Shown piece after piece: positions 9,010 to 17,261 of a stretch of DNA of 64,000 nt. Origin of the DNA: an uncultured Salinimicrobium sp. (GTDB taxonomy: Bacteria > Bacteroidota > Bacteroidia > Flavobacteriales > Flavobacteriaceae); the NCBI GenBank assembly GCA_946887075.1, contig CAMPKA010000008.1, forward strand, positions 1-64,000, in the 5' to 3' direction. A program made the position numbers and the translations under genes. Numbering within the stretch: position 1 is the stretch's first letter; each line of letters starts with the position of its first letter. The notes beneath the pieces were generated by a model that worked only from the letters and a program-made list of their open reading frames with translations, searched no databases and had not been told where the DNA came from.

Positions 9010-10269
9010 ATGAAGAAGATCGGAATCTTTCTGTTGCTATGCCTCATTACTTTCCTCATCCTTACTTACTGGTCCCTGAACATCGTACCGGAAGATCCCA
9101 GGATTTCTGATGTCCTTCAACCCGCGAATGCAAATCCAGAGACGCTGGTTCATCGTGACTCGGTAGTGGTCATGCCAACCGATCTTTATAGCGGAAATTG
9201 GCTGAAGCGGTTTATGCAGGGCACCAACTACCGAAGGGCCTGGGAAGCCCCGATAAAGGTTCCTGTGATGCGTCTGGATTCGATGACCATTCTTGAGGAA
9301 GGAGGCGGAAGCCAGACACATTCCCTGGACATAAAATCCCCTTCGGGCAATATTTACAGCTTAAGAAGCATTAATAAGGATCCGGATCCATTGATCCCGG
9401 ATATCGCCAGGGTGCTTGGCCTGGAGAATCTGATCATCGATGGCATTTCCGCCCAGCATCCCTATGGAGCCGTTCTATCCGCTTCCCTTTCTGAAGCGGC
9501 AGGAATTCCACATACCCATCCCAGGATCGTTTTCCTTCCAAAGCAGAAGGCCTTAGGGGAATTCAGGGAATCATTTGGAGGAAAGCTTTATCTCCTGGAG
9601 TATGAAACCGAAGGTCCGGGTACCTGGATTCAACAGGATAGTGTGGAACGCATAATAGAAACAGATGACCTCCAGTTGCTCAAAAAGAAAGAGGGTCCTG
9701 CCCTTACCATAGATAAGCGGGCCCTGGTGAGAGCCCGGCTGTTCGATTTGCTTATCGGGGACTGGGACCGTCATGCCGAACAGTGGGGCTGGATTTTAAC
9801 CCGGAATGCCGGAAAAACAGAGGCTATACCCCTGCCAGGGGACCGTGACAATGCTTTTTTCAGGATCGACGGTGTTCTTCCGACGATCATCACCAATGAG
9901 ATAGTTCAACCCCTTGTGCGGCCATTTGAGAAAACAATCGATTACCTGCCGGGATACGTTTATCCGATAGATCTCTATTTCCTGAAAGAAGTTCCAAAGG
10001 AAGTTTTTCTCCAGCAGGCACGGGCCCTTCAAAAGGCGCTGACCAATCAGGAACTCCAAGAGGCGCTAATGGCCTGGCCGGATCCCATTGCGAGGCTGGA
10101 TGGAAGGGAGATCATGCAAATATTAAAATCCAGAAGGGATGCTCTTGTGGAAACAGCTGAGGATTTTTACAACATAATTCAGAAAAGGGAATACCTGAAA
10201 GAGCCTCTGAAGGGCTCTGAAGACCTGAACCTCCCCCCTGACCTGCAACGCTGTTTCGATTGCCGGTAA
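9010..10269 (+). CDS. Membrane-anchored protein with kinase-like (FAM20/HipA-type) signature
   Basis: A 419-residue protein with a single N-terminal hydrophobic segment (residues 2-20), so likely exported or anchored with the bulk outside the cytoplasm. I do not recognise an assigned function. The stretch LLIGDWDRHAEQWGW (D251, D253, H255) and the later GDRDNAFF (D278, D280) resemble the catalytic and metal-binding motifs of FAM20- and HipA-like atypical kinases (DRH then D-N). An earlier basic segment, SIKKDPDPL-like around residues 115-125, could hold the ATP lysine. ATG at 9010 is preferred over a TTG at 9001. Kinase activity is inference from motifs only. Confidence 0.75.
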   Translation: MKKIGIFLLLCLITFLILTYWSLNIVPEDPRISDVLQPANANPETLVHRDSVVVMPTDLYSGNWLKRFMQGTNYRRAWEAPIKVPVMRLDSMTILEEGGGSQTHSLDIKSPSGNIYSLRSINKDPDPLIPDIARVLGLENLIIDGISAQHPYGAVLSASLSEAAGIPHTHPRIVFLPKQKALGEFRESFGGKLYLLEYETEGPGTWIQQDSVERIIETDDLQLLKKKEGPALTIDKRALVRARLFDLLIGDWDRHAEQWGWILTRNAGKTEAIPLPGDRDNAFFRIDGVLPTIITNEIVQPLVRPFEKTIDYLPGYVYPIDLYFLKEVPKEVFLQQARALQKALTNQELQEALMAWPDPIARLDGREIMQILKSRRDALVETAEDFYNIIQKREYLKEPLKGSEDLNLPPDLQRCFDCR

Positions 10270-10302
10270 TCCACGAGCTGATGGAACTATCGCTAAAAAG
10301 CT

Positions 10303-10310
10303 TAAATTTG
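10303..10310 (+). promoter_or_regulatory. -7 box of mgsA
   Basis: TAAATTTG, a perfect TAnnTTTG box 21 bases before the mgsA start codon. Confidence 0.5.
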
Positions 10311-10331
10311 GGAGAATTCTGAACAAAAAAC

Positions 10332-10697
10332 ATGAATACGACTATAGCGCTTATAGCCCATAACAGTAGAAAAAATGATTTGCTGAACTGGGCGAAAATT
10401 CACAGGGAGACCTTGATTCGTCATAATCTGATCGGCACCACCAACACCTCCCAATTACTGAGCGACGTCCTGGATATCGATGTAAAGGGCTTCGGACACG
10501 GTCCCAGTGGAGGAGATATATTACTGGCGGCCAAGATCCTGCAGGGGGAGGTCCAGAAAATCATTTTCTTTATCGATGCGGAAACTCCCCATGGTCATGA
10601 GCACGATATTCAGACCCTGATCAGGACGGCAGTGATCAACAACATACCGATCGCCCTCAACAGGGCCAGCGCCGACCAGATTATCCTGGAAGATTAA
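10332..10697 (+). CDS. mgsA: Methylglyoxal synthase
   Basis: A 121-residue protein converting dihydroxyacetone phosphate to methylglyoxal and phosphate. The phosphate-binding GHGPSGGD (D62) and the segment with H89 and D92 match the catalytic Asp71, His98 and Asp101 of the E. coli enzyme. The start IALIAHNSRKNDL and the end NRASADQII are family-typical. It is about 30 residues shorter than the E. coli protein, as many homologs are. The usual DPL.A.PHDPD motif reads DAETPHGHEHD here, a His-rich variation with the key residues kept. It appears to be a single-gene unit with its own promoter. Confidence 0.93.
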   Translation: MNTTIALIAHNSRKNDLLNWAKIHRETLIRHNLIGTTNTSQLLSDVLDIDVKGFGHGPSGGDILLAAKILQGEVQKIIFFIDAETPHGHEHDIQTLIRTAVINNIPIALNRASADQIILED

Positions 10698-10769
10698 AGC
10701 AGCTGCTGTACCGGCCGTCCGGGATTGCCGGGAATTGGTTATTTTGCATCAAACTTAAATGGATATTTT

Positions 10770-12206
10770 ATGAAGAAATTTTTCTCTGTTGTAATTGGCT
10801 TGCTCCTGATTTCCTTGGCCTCCGCCCAGGAGAAGCAAAAAGATCTCTCAGAAGCCTTTGATCTGGTCGAAGTCTGGCTTGAGGCCCAGAAGGACTATGA
10901 AGAGCTTCCGGGTATAACAGCCAGCGTTGTAGAGGATCAGAAAATCCTTTGGAAGGACAGCTTTGGAAAGGCGAATCTGGAAGAAGGAGTTCCGACTACC
11001 CCCTCCACGCTGTTCAGCATATGTTCTATTTCCAAACTGTTTACCTCAGTAGCTATTATGCAGCTTTATGACCAGGGCAAACTCCGGCTTGATGATAAGA
11101 TCAGCGACATCCTGCCCTGGTATGACCTGGAACAGAAATATCCCCATAGCGGGCCGATAACGGTCCGGGGGCTTCTCACCCACTCCTCCGGCCTTCCAAG
11201 AGAAGCGAATTTCCCGTACTGGACCGGACCTGATTTTCCCTTTCCCGAGGATCAGGAGATCAAAGATGCCCTGAGCGAGCAGGAAACCCTTTATCCCGCA
11301 TCCAGGTACTTCCAGTACAGCAACCTGGGACTTACCCTATTAGGAGAGGTCGTGGAAGAAGTATCGGGAATTCCTTATGAGCAATATGTTCAGGAAAATA
11401 TTCTGGAACCACTCCGGCTACGCCAGACCAGGCCGCATATGCCTGAAGAGCTCTATGGAGAGGAACTGGCTGTAGGCTACAGCGCCCCCATGCGTGAAGG
11501 AAAGCGCGAAAAAATTCAACTATTTGACGCCAAAGGCATTCAGGCTGCAGCAGGCTTCTCCTCAAATGTGGAGGATCTCTCAAATTTTGCTTCCTGGCAG
11601 TTCCGGCTTCTCGATACTACGGCAACAGAGATCCTGAAGCCTTCCACCCTCCGCAATATGCACAATGTCCATTGGATGGATCCGGATTTCGGAACTACCT
11701 GGGGACTTGGTTTTTCGGTATGGAAGGGACCGGACGGTAAGAAGTGGGTTTCCCATGGCGGAAGCTGTCCAGGATACCGCACCGTGCTGCAGCTAAACCC
11801 CGCTACGAAAAGGGCCTATGTGGTCATGATCAATGCCGGGGGAACGAATCCCGGAAAGTATGCCTCAGGGATACACAAGCTGCTCGAGGAATACCAGTCC
11901 GCGAAAACGGACAGTATCGCCTCCTCGACAGATCTGGAGGATTACACAGGATTCTATAGTGAACAACCCTGGAGTAGCGAAGTCTATGTGAGTCCATGGA
12001 AGGGAAAAATCGCCCTGTTGAATTTGCCTTCGGACAATCCCGGCGGGAATCTTACGCTTTTTAAACATATCGAGGGAGATACCTTTAGAAGGATACGGGA
12101 CAATGGAGAACTTGGAGAAACCCTGACCTTTGAACGCAATGAGCAGGGAGAGGTGTATCGGATGGAAAGACATGGCAACTACTCCCCCAGGATTACCCAT
12201 GACTGA
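10770..12206 (+). CDS. Secreted serine hydrolase, beta-lactamase class C family
   Basis: A 478-residue protein with a signal peptide (MKKFFSVVIGLLLISLASAQ). The class C/DD-peptidase fold shows the nucleophile motif SISK (S86-K89), the YSN triad (FQYSNLG, near residue 184) and a third motif HGG (WVSHGGSCPG). This family covers esterases, DD-peptidases and lactamases; the substrate cannot be predicted. A C-terminal lipocalin-like domain, from about residue 385 (DLEDYTGFYSEQPW), is common in Bacteroidota members. Start 10770 is chosen because it opens the signal peptide; a longer frame from 10725 is not needed. A strong terminator follows. Confidence 0.93.
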   Translation: MKKFFSVVIGLLLISLASAQEKQKDLSEAFDLVEVWLEAQKDYEELPGITASVVEDQKILWKDSFGKANLEEGVPTTPSTLFSICSISKLFTSVAIMQLYDQGKLRLDDKISDILPWYDLEQKYPHSGPITVRGLLTHSSGLPREANFPYWTGPDFPFPEDQEIKDALSEQETLYPASRYFQYSNLGLTLLGEVVEEVSGIPYEQYVQENILEPLRLRQTRPHMPEELYGEELAVGYSAPMREGKREKIQLFDAKGIQAAAGFSSNVEDLSNFASWQFRLLDTTATEILKPSTLRNMHNVHWMDPDFGTTWGLGFSVWKGPDGKKWVSHGGSCPGYRTVLQLNPATKRAYVVMINAGGTNPGKYASGIHKLLEEYQSAKTDSIASSTDLEDYTGFYSEQPWSSEVYVSPWKGKIALLNLPSDNPGGNLTLFKHIEGDTFRRIRDNGELGETLTFERNEQGEVYRMERHGNYSPRITHD

Positions 12207-12226
12207 GGTTCCACACGATCAAGAGC

Positions 12227-12267
12227 AAAAACACCCACTGATTAAAATCGGTGGGTGTTTTTGTTTT
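12227..12267 (+). terminator. Intrinsic terminator after the serine hydrolase
   Basis: Twelve-base stem, AAAAACACCCAC (12227-12238) with GTGGGTGTTTTT (12251-12262), loop of 12, then a T-rich tail. It occupies the GTG at 12251, which therefore cannot be the start of the next gene. Confidence 0.9.
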
Positions 12268-12271
12268 TAGA

Positions 12272-12299
12272 TGTAACAATTTCGAAGGAAGAAAGTCTG
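12272..12299 (+). promoter_or_regulatory. Candidate ECF-sigma promoter, TGTAAC-N16-AGTCTG
   Basis: TGTAAC at 12272-12277, 16 bases, AGTCTG at 12294-12299, 20 bases before the start of the hydrolase gene. The same two boxes with the same spacing occur before three other start codons in the window. Confidence 0.6.
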
Positions 12300-12319
12300 T
12301 TAGAAAAACCCTTTGGAAA

Positions 12320-13225
12320 ATGCACAAATCAATTTATTTACTGTTATTGCTTTTTACGATCTCGGCTCAGGCCGAAGAAAGGATTATCACCACCACTGAC
12401 GGCGTGCAGCTGTACGTGAAAGTCGAAGGTTCTGGGATTCCCCTGCTCTACCTCCATGGCGGTCCTGGTTCCGGGAGTTACTGGTTTGAAAAGTTCTTCG
12501 GGGATTTTGTAGAACAGCAATTCACCGTGGTCTATCTCGACCAGCGTGGCGTCGGCCGTTCGACCAGTCCTGAGGACGGTAATTTCTCAATGGAACGCAT
12601 GGTGGCGGATTTTGAGGAAGTGCGAGAGGCGCTGGGTTTCGAAACCTGGCTCACCGTGGGTCATTCTTTTGGCGGAGTACTCCAGATGGGATACGCCCTG
12701 GAGCACCCGGAGGTCCACCAGGGGATGATCATGATCAACTGCACGCTCAATCTCAAAGAATCCTGCTGTGAGAGCTGGGTTCCCAAAGCAGCCGAATTCG
12801 TGGGGGAAACCTATCCCGGATGCCAGACTGATACGATTGCCCTCTTCGACAGGATGAATGAGTTCGGAAACAAACTCCGTGAAAAGGATCTTTTCTGGAA
12901 AATGGCCTATGCGGACCAAAAGAACGAGGCGATCATGAACGAGACCTTTAATGATATAAAGGACTGGAACTACGATTTCGGCAATGCTGCCATGTCCAAT
13001 CCGGAGTTCTGGGAAAATTTCAAGCCCCTGACGGCTCAGGTAGAGATGCCGGTGCTGTTTTTTTACGGCACTTCAGACTTGATGGTCGGCCCGGAACACC
13101 ACACCGACCTGGAATTTCCGGATCTGATGTTATGGGAGAGTAAAGGAGGTCATATCCCGTTCCTTGAGGACAAAGATAACCTGGAAGAGGCCATTCTCGC
13201 CTTTAAGGAGAAATACCGGTCTTGA
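12320..13225 (+). CDS. Secreted proline iminopeptidase-like alpha/beta hydrolase (S33)
   Basis: A 301-residue protein with a signal peptide (MHKSIYLLLLLFTISAQA). The oxyanion motif HGGPGSG, the DQRGVGRS strand and the nucleophile elbow GHSFGG are those of S33 peptidases; the acid and base are likely in the FYGTSDLMV and GGHIPF segments. S33 members remove N-terminal proline or hydrolyse small esters. The start is set at 12320 because the frame upstream to 12251 begins inside the preceding terminator and crosses an ECF-type promoter. The last 23 bases overlap the end of the convergent L,D-transpeptidase gene. Confidence 0.92.
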   Translation: MHKSIYLLLLLFTISAQAEERIITTTDGVQLYVKVEGSGIPLLYLHGGPGSGSYWFEKFFGDFVEQQFTVVYLDQRGVGRSTSPEDGNFSMERMVADFEEVREALGFETWLTVGHSFGGVLQMGYALEHPEVHQGMIMINCTLNLKESCCESWVPKAAEFVGETYPGCQTDTIALFDRMNEFGNKLREKDLFWKMAYADQKNEAIMNETFNDIKDWNYDFGNAAMSNPEFWENFKPLTAQVEMPVLFFYGTSDLMVGPEHHTDLEFPDLMLWESKGGHIPFLEDKDNLEEAILAFKEKYRS

Positions 13226-14180
13226 CAGATTCAAGGGAGCCCGGAGGAGAGGACAATTTTTCCTCCGGATCTACCCTTTCAGAAAAATTCCTTTCGTCCC
13301 GGAGGTAGCCGGCTACATAGGACTCAAGCACCTCCTTTTCTTCCGAATTGAGATGGAGCGCCTGTGGATCTTCCGCTAATTTAAGCCAGGGAACTTCCTG
13401 CTGGTAATCGTAGTTTCCGAAGACCATAAAAGGAGTTCCGTTATGGACAATAGTGGTTCCTGAAGGATCGAGTTTCCACTGCTCGGCCCAGTCGTAAATA
13501 TGTACAGCATCTTTCATTCTTAGCCGTACACAGGCATGACTGGCCGGATATCCCGGCATACTGTATTGGTGCACCCCCACTCCCTCGAAATTCATGAAAT
13601 TGAAGTAATACGGCATCAACCAGGAGGGATCCACTGTGCTGACCTTCTTCCTGGCCTTATAATTACCATAGAAGAGACCCGCTGGCGTAGGGGTGGATTC
13701 CTTTCCGGAACTCACCGGACCCCACCTGACTAACTCGCCTTTCTGGTACAGCGCAAAAGCCTGGGTTCTTCGGGAAATCAGAACAGCCTTCGGAATGGTG
13801 TCGAGAATTCGGTACTTCCTTGGGAAGGGAGCATAATCGAGAAAATCGCTCGTAAGTGTATCCGGAATCACAATCCGATCCCCCGCACTCAAGCGGTTCG
13901 GATCCATCCTGTTGATCCCGAAAATGATCTCCTTCTCGGCTTCAGAATACCGCTGCGCAAAGGAATCCACAGCTGCAGCGCTTTCCAGGCTATCCAACTG
14001 ATAGCTTATCCTTAGCGGTTCCGGTTCCGTTTTTTGCGGAGGTGCAGGTTTGGAACGTTCCACAGGGGAAACAGGAGGAAGCTCCTCCTTTTTATCGGAA
14101 GAACATGAAATCATAAAAATCGTAATGCCAGCAAGGGCGAAATATTTCAGGGGGCTGTAAATCATTGCCATCTTTGTCAT
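13203..14180 (-). CDS. L,D-transpeptidase lipoprotein with LysM-like segment
   Basis: A 325-residue protein with a lipoprotein signal (FMISC) and a Pro-rich linker. A LysM-like peptidoglycan-binding stretch follows (EKEIIFGINRMDPNRL, then GDRIVIPD, about residues 80-108), then a YkuD catalytic domain with HQYSMPGYPASHACVRLR. The active-site motif is usually SHGCVRL; here Ala replaces Gly while the catalytic His, Ser and Cys stay. L,D-transpeptidases form 3-3 crosslinks or attach lipoproteins to the wall. ATG codons at 14180, 14171 and 14165 are all possible starts. The 3' end overlaps the convergent hydrolase gene by 23 bases. Confidence 0.93.
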   Translation of the reverse strand: MTKMAMIYSPLKYFALAGITIFMISCSSDKKEELPPVSPVERSKPAPPQKTEPEPLRISYQLDSLESAAAVDSFAQRYSEAEKEIIFGINRMDPNRLSAGDRIVIPDTLTSDFLDYAPFPRKYRILDTIPKAVLISRRTQAFALYQKGELVRWGPVSSGKESTPTPAGLFYGNYKARKKVSTVDPSWLMPYYFNFMNFEGVGVHQYSMPGYPASHACVRLRMKDAVHIYDWAEQWKLDPSGTTIVHNGTPFMVFGNYDYQQEVPWLKLAEDPQALHLNSEEKEVLESYVAGYLRDERNFSERVDPEEKLSSPPGSLESVKTGISP

Positions 14181-14374
14181 AGGTCAGATCACGACTAAGG
14201 TACTAGTTCCCTGCACATGTGGCGTTAAGAACTCGCCAAACATTGTTTAAATTTCTATAATGATTTTGCCGATATCCCGCCATGATCCGTGCCGGCCTTT
14301 TCAAAAAAGAAGGTTTCCCGAGATGGCTGGTTAACAGAATTTTAATATCTTGGCATCAAACAAAAAAGACGGCT

Positions 14375-14755
14375 ATGAGAATGTTACTGTTATTCTTCCT
14401 CCTGATCTCAGGAGGCGCTATTTCCGCTCAGGAGAACACCCTTTTCAGGAGTAGCGAAGCGGTGCTTTCCGGAGACCGAAGTAGTCTGAAGCAGGACGAG
14501 CATATCGTAGAATTTACCGGAGACCTTCATTTCTCCACCGATATCGTCGAGATTGAAAAGGCGGAAAAGATCGTATATGACCGAAAGACGAAAACCTTCA
14601 CCGTCAGCGGATTCAGTGAGCTCCTGCTCAACGGAAAACGAAAGCCTGCCTCTGATCTTGGAGCTACCACGATAAAAGTCGACCTGGGTGACAGTATTGT
14701 TTACCTCATTGCGGATGTGCGCGGATGCAAAGGCGGAAAGGGTAAAGACTGCTGA
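14375..14755 (+). CDS. Small secreted LptA/OstA-like protein
   Basis: A 126-residue protein with a signal peptide (MRMLLLFFLLISGGAISAQ) and a short beta-rich body. The sequence FRSSEAVLSGDRSSL, VEFTGDLHFSTD, AEKIVYDRKTKTFTVSG follows the repeating strand pattern of the OstA/LptA jellyroll that carries lipopolysaccharide across the periplasm, though it is much shorter than LptA. A His/Cys-poor tail ends in CKGGKGKDC. Start 14375 opens the signal peptide; a longer frame from 14282 has no support. A transport role is inference. Confidence 0.75.
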   Translation: MRMLLLFFLLISGGAISAQENTLFRSSEAVLSGDRSSLKQDEHIVEFTGDLHFSTDIVEIEKAEKIVYDRKTKTFTVSGFSELLLNGKRKPASDLGATTIKVDLGDSIVYLIADVRGCKGGKGKDC

Positions 14756-14906
14756 TCCCCGCTTCCTGAAAATCCTCTCCTGTTTAATTTTCCCATATCA
14801 GCTGACTTTCCTGGTCACCTGCTTCTGATTGCCCTCAGCGAATGCTGAGCCTTCCCCACCCTCTTCAATATATTTATGACACCCTGAAAAAGAAGTTCAA
14901 AAATTT

Positions 14907-14934
14907 TGTAACTTTTTTCGTTCCTATTACTCTG
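14907..14934 (+). promoter_or_regulatory. Weak candidate ECF promoter before the sigma gene, TGTAAC-N16-ACTCTG
   Basis: TGTAAC at 14907-14912, 16 bases, ACTCTG at 14929-14934, 27 bases before the sigma-factor start. The upstream box is exact; the downstream box has CTC in place of GTC. A small hairpin, CTCAGC/GCTGAG (14834-14849), lies further upstream. Confidence 0.4.
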
Positions 14935-14961
14935 TTTTAACAAGAGGCATAGAGAAATCTC

Positions 14962-15750
14962 ATGTTAAAACATGATTCATCCTCTAAACCTATAGCAATG
15001 ACCCTGGTAGAAAAATTCGCGAAATGGACGGATACAGAGGTCCTGGAAAGGATCATCTCTGGAGAAGCAGCATTATATGAAGTGATCATCAGAAGGTATA
15101 ATCCTTACCTGTTCAAAATCGGTAGAAGTTATGGCTTTGGGCAGATGGATACAGAAGACCTCATTCAGGATTGTTTTCTCAATGCCTACGCCAGCCTCAG
15201 ATCTTTCCGAGGAAATTCCAGCTTGAAGACGTGGCTGGTGAAGATCATGCTACATCAATGCTATCAGCGTAAGCGGAAGAGCAGTTTCAAAAATGAGATT
15301 CCTTCGGAAGACATTGAAAAAAGCAACAGAACACCCATGTTTACACAGGACCATAATGACACCTCCAGACGTGTTGTGATCGGAGAGCTTAAGCATATTC
15401 TTGAGGATGCACTGCTCCAGATCCCCGAGGATTACAGGATGGTTTTCACCCTGAGAGAATTGAATGGCCTGAGCACCAGGGAAACAGCCGAGGTTCTGGA
15501 AATTTCGGAGGCTAATGCCAAGGTGAGGTTGAACAGGGCAAAACACCTGCTTCGAAAGGAGATCGAGAAGTCCTATTCCCCTGAGGACATCTTTGAATTT
15601 AACCTGGTGTATTGTAACAGGATAGTTGACCAGGTATTCAGGCAGCTACCGGACATGGAGGCAGACCAGACGGGAGAGGAGAACAAGAAAAGTGGCTGGT
15701 TAAGCAATCTGAGGCCATTGTCCTTTCTATTCAGTAAGAACGGCAAGTAG
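14962..15750 (+). CDS. ECF-type RNA polymerase sigma factor
   Basis: A 262-residue sigma-70 family protein. Region 2 is at about residues 30-95 (DTEDLIQDCFLNAYASLRSF, SSLKTWLVKIM), and region 4 at about 145-195 (EDYRMVFTLRELNGLSTRETAEVLEIS, then NAKVRLNRAKHLLRKEI) with the helix-turn-helix. No region 3 domain is seen, so it belongs to the ECF group. A C-terminal extension of about 60 residues (FEFNLVYCNRIVDQVF) is longer than in minimal ECF factors. No anti-sigma gene is adjacent. Starts at 14962 and 14998 are both possible. YceI and DUF5777 genes follow closely and may be co-transcribed. Confidence 0.93.
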   Translation: MLKHDSSSKPIAMTLVEKFAKWTDTEVLERIISGEAALYEVIIRRYNPYLFKIGRSYGFGQMDTEDLIQDCFLNAYASLRSFRGNSSLKTWLVKIMLHQCYQRKRKSSFKNEIPSEDIEKSNRTPMFTQDHNDTSRRVVIGELKHILEDALLQIPEDYRMVFTLRELNGLSTRETAEVLEISEANAKVRLNRAKHLLRKEIEKSYSPEDIFEFNLVYCNRIVDQVFRQLPDMEADQTGEENKKSGWLSNLRPLSFLFSKNGK

Positions 15751-15793
15751 CTCAGGGATTAAATAGGATCCCTGGCTTTAAAGCATACATATT

Positions 15794-16339
15794 ATGTACA
15801 AAGGAGGGATCATTTTTTTAGCGCTGCTCTGCAGCATTGCATCAGGAGGTCAGGAGCTCTACAAAACCACCAGTGGTGAGGTCAGCTTTTTTTCTTCCGC
15901 TCCCATTGAAGATATCAAAGCTGTTTCTGATCAAGGTGTGTCGGTCCTGGATCTCGCGGACGGTCAGATTTCCTTCCTGGTGAATATCAGATCCCTGGAT
16001 TTTCCCAAGGACAAAATGGAGGAACATTTCAACGAGAACTTCATGGAAAGTCACCGCTATCCCAACGCCACATTCAAGGGAGAAATTGTAGGTAATCCAG
16101 AACTTTCAGAGGGTAGCCCTCAGAAGGTTTCTCTCAGAGGAATCCTCGATATACACGGGAAAAAATCAGAAAGGACCCTTCCCGCCATGCTTCTCTTAAA
16201 AGACGGTAAAATTTACCTTGAAAGCCGTTTTGAGGTCGCATGTAAAGACCATTCCATTGAAATCCCAAGGATCCTCTGGCAAAATATTGCCGAGGTCGTC
16301 GAGGTTTCTGTTAACGCCAAATATGACCCGATCAAATGA
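15794..16339 (+). CDS. YceI-family periplasmic protein
   Basis: A 181-residue protein with a signal peptide (cleavage near ASGGQ). The YceI lipocalin-like barrel shows in SGEVSFFSSAPIEDI, SFLVNIRSLDFPKDKMEEHF, and MESHRYPNATFKGEI, family-typical blocks. YceI proteins bind isoprenoids or amphiphiles and are often induced by envelope stress. It starts 43 bases after the sigma gene and its stop overlaps the next start by 4 bases (ATGA), so translation is coupled to the DUF5777 protein. Confidence 0.93.
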   Translation: MYKGGIIFLALLCSIASGGQELYKTTSGEVSFFSSAPIEDIKAVSDQGVSVLDLADGQISFLVNIRSLDFPKDKMEEHFNENFMESHRYPNATFKGEIVGNPELSEGSPQKVSLRGILDIHGKKSERTLPAMLLLKDGKIYLESRFEVACKDHSIEIPRILWQNIAEVVEVSVNAKYDPIK

Positions 16340-17232
16340 CAACAAAACTATTACTGCTTTTTGGCCTGCTGTTTTTTTCTTCTGTCCGAGGACAGGATGT
16401 AGATTCCCTGATGCAGGAGATTTCCCCGGATTTTAGCGCCGCCCCGGTTCCGATTTTCCAAAGCCCGAAACTCGTTCTTCAGCAGACTCCGGAGACACAA
16501 CCCGAATATGACCTGACGTTTTGGATCGGACATCGCTTCGGAGACATCAATGAAGGCATTCACAGCCTGTTCGGGCTCGATTGGGCCAGCGATATACATA
16601 TAGGCTTTGAATATGGGCTGACAGAGGATCTCACCCTCGGGATAGGAAGAAGCAGATTCAATGAGGCCTATAACGCGCAGGCCAAGTATGCCTTATTCCG
16701 TCAGGTTCCTGAAAAAAGCCCTGTCGCCATGACGCTTTTCCTGCAGAGCAGCTGGATCACGAGAGAGGAAAATTTTGAGGATGAGTTCGATAACCAGTCA
16801 GAAAGGATCTCCCATTTCTTTCAGGTCATCCTGGGAAGGAAGTTCTCCCCTTCTGTTTCACTGATGCTCAGTCCGGGTTATCTCGCGCGTTCGATTACTT
16901 TTGACCCCAATGACGAAGAGGACTTCTTTGTCCTGGGTGTCGGAGGCCGGTTACGCCTCACCAAGAGGTTGTCCCTCATCGCTGATTATATGCTGGTAAA
17001 AGGTTTGGGCAGACCAGAGGATCTTGCCAGGGACTATTACAATCCGCTCGGGGTTGGCCTCGAGATCCAGACCGGAGGTCATGTCTTCAGTCTGAATTTC
17101 CAGAATTCCGCCTATATCACCGAAAACAATTTCATCCCCTATACCCATACCTCATGGAAGGACGGCGGTATCCGGCTTGGATTCACCATCTCCAGGAATT
17201 TCTACCTGGGACCTAAAGAAGACAAAATTTGA
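16336..17232 (+). CDS. DUF5777-type outer-membrane beta-barrel protein
   Basis: A 298-residue protein with a signal peptide (ending VRGQ). The body alternates amphipathic strands with the block FWIGHRFGDINEGIHSLFGLDWASDI, and FEYGLTEDLTLGIGRS, features I associate with DUF5777. It ends in an aromatic-rich strand, GIRLGFTISRNFYLG. A barrel in the outer membrane is likely; the cargo is unknown. YceI and DUF5777 genes often sit together in Bacteroidota, and here they overlap by 4 bases. Confidence 0.85.
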   Translation: MTTKLLLLFGLLFFSSVRGQDVDSLMQEISPDFSAAPVPIFQSPKLVLQQTPETQPEYDLTFWIGHRFGDINEGIHSLFGLDWASDIHIGFEYGLTEDLTLGIGRSRFNEAYNAQAKYALFRQVPEKSPVAMTLFLQSSWITREENFEDEFDNQSERISHFFQVILGRKFSPSVSLMLSPGYLARSITFDPNDEEDFFVLGVGGRLRLTKRLSLIADYMLVKGLGRPEDLARDYYNPLGVGLEIQTGGHVFSLNFQNSAYITENNFIPYTHTSWKDGGIRLGFTISRNFYLGPKEDKI

Positions 17233-17261
17233 CCAATTGTTGAACACTTAAACCGATTATT

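Noticed and set aside
12251..12319. Longer start of the S33 hydrolase at GTG 12251
   Set aside because: It begins inside an intrinsic terminator stem and ahead of a promoter motif; the signal peptide starts at 12320.
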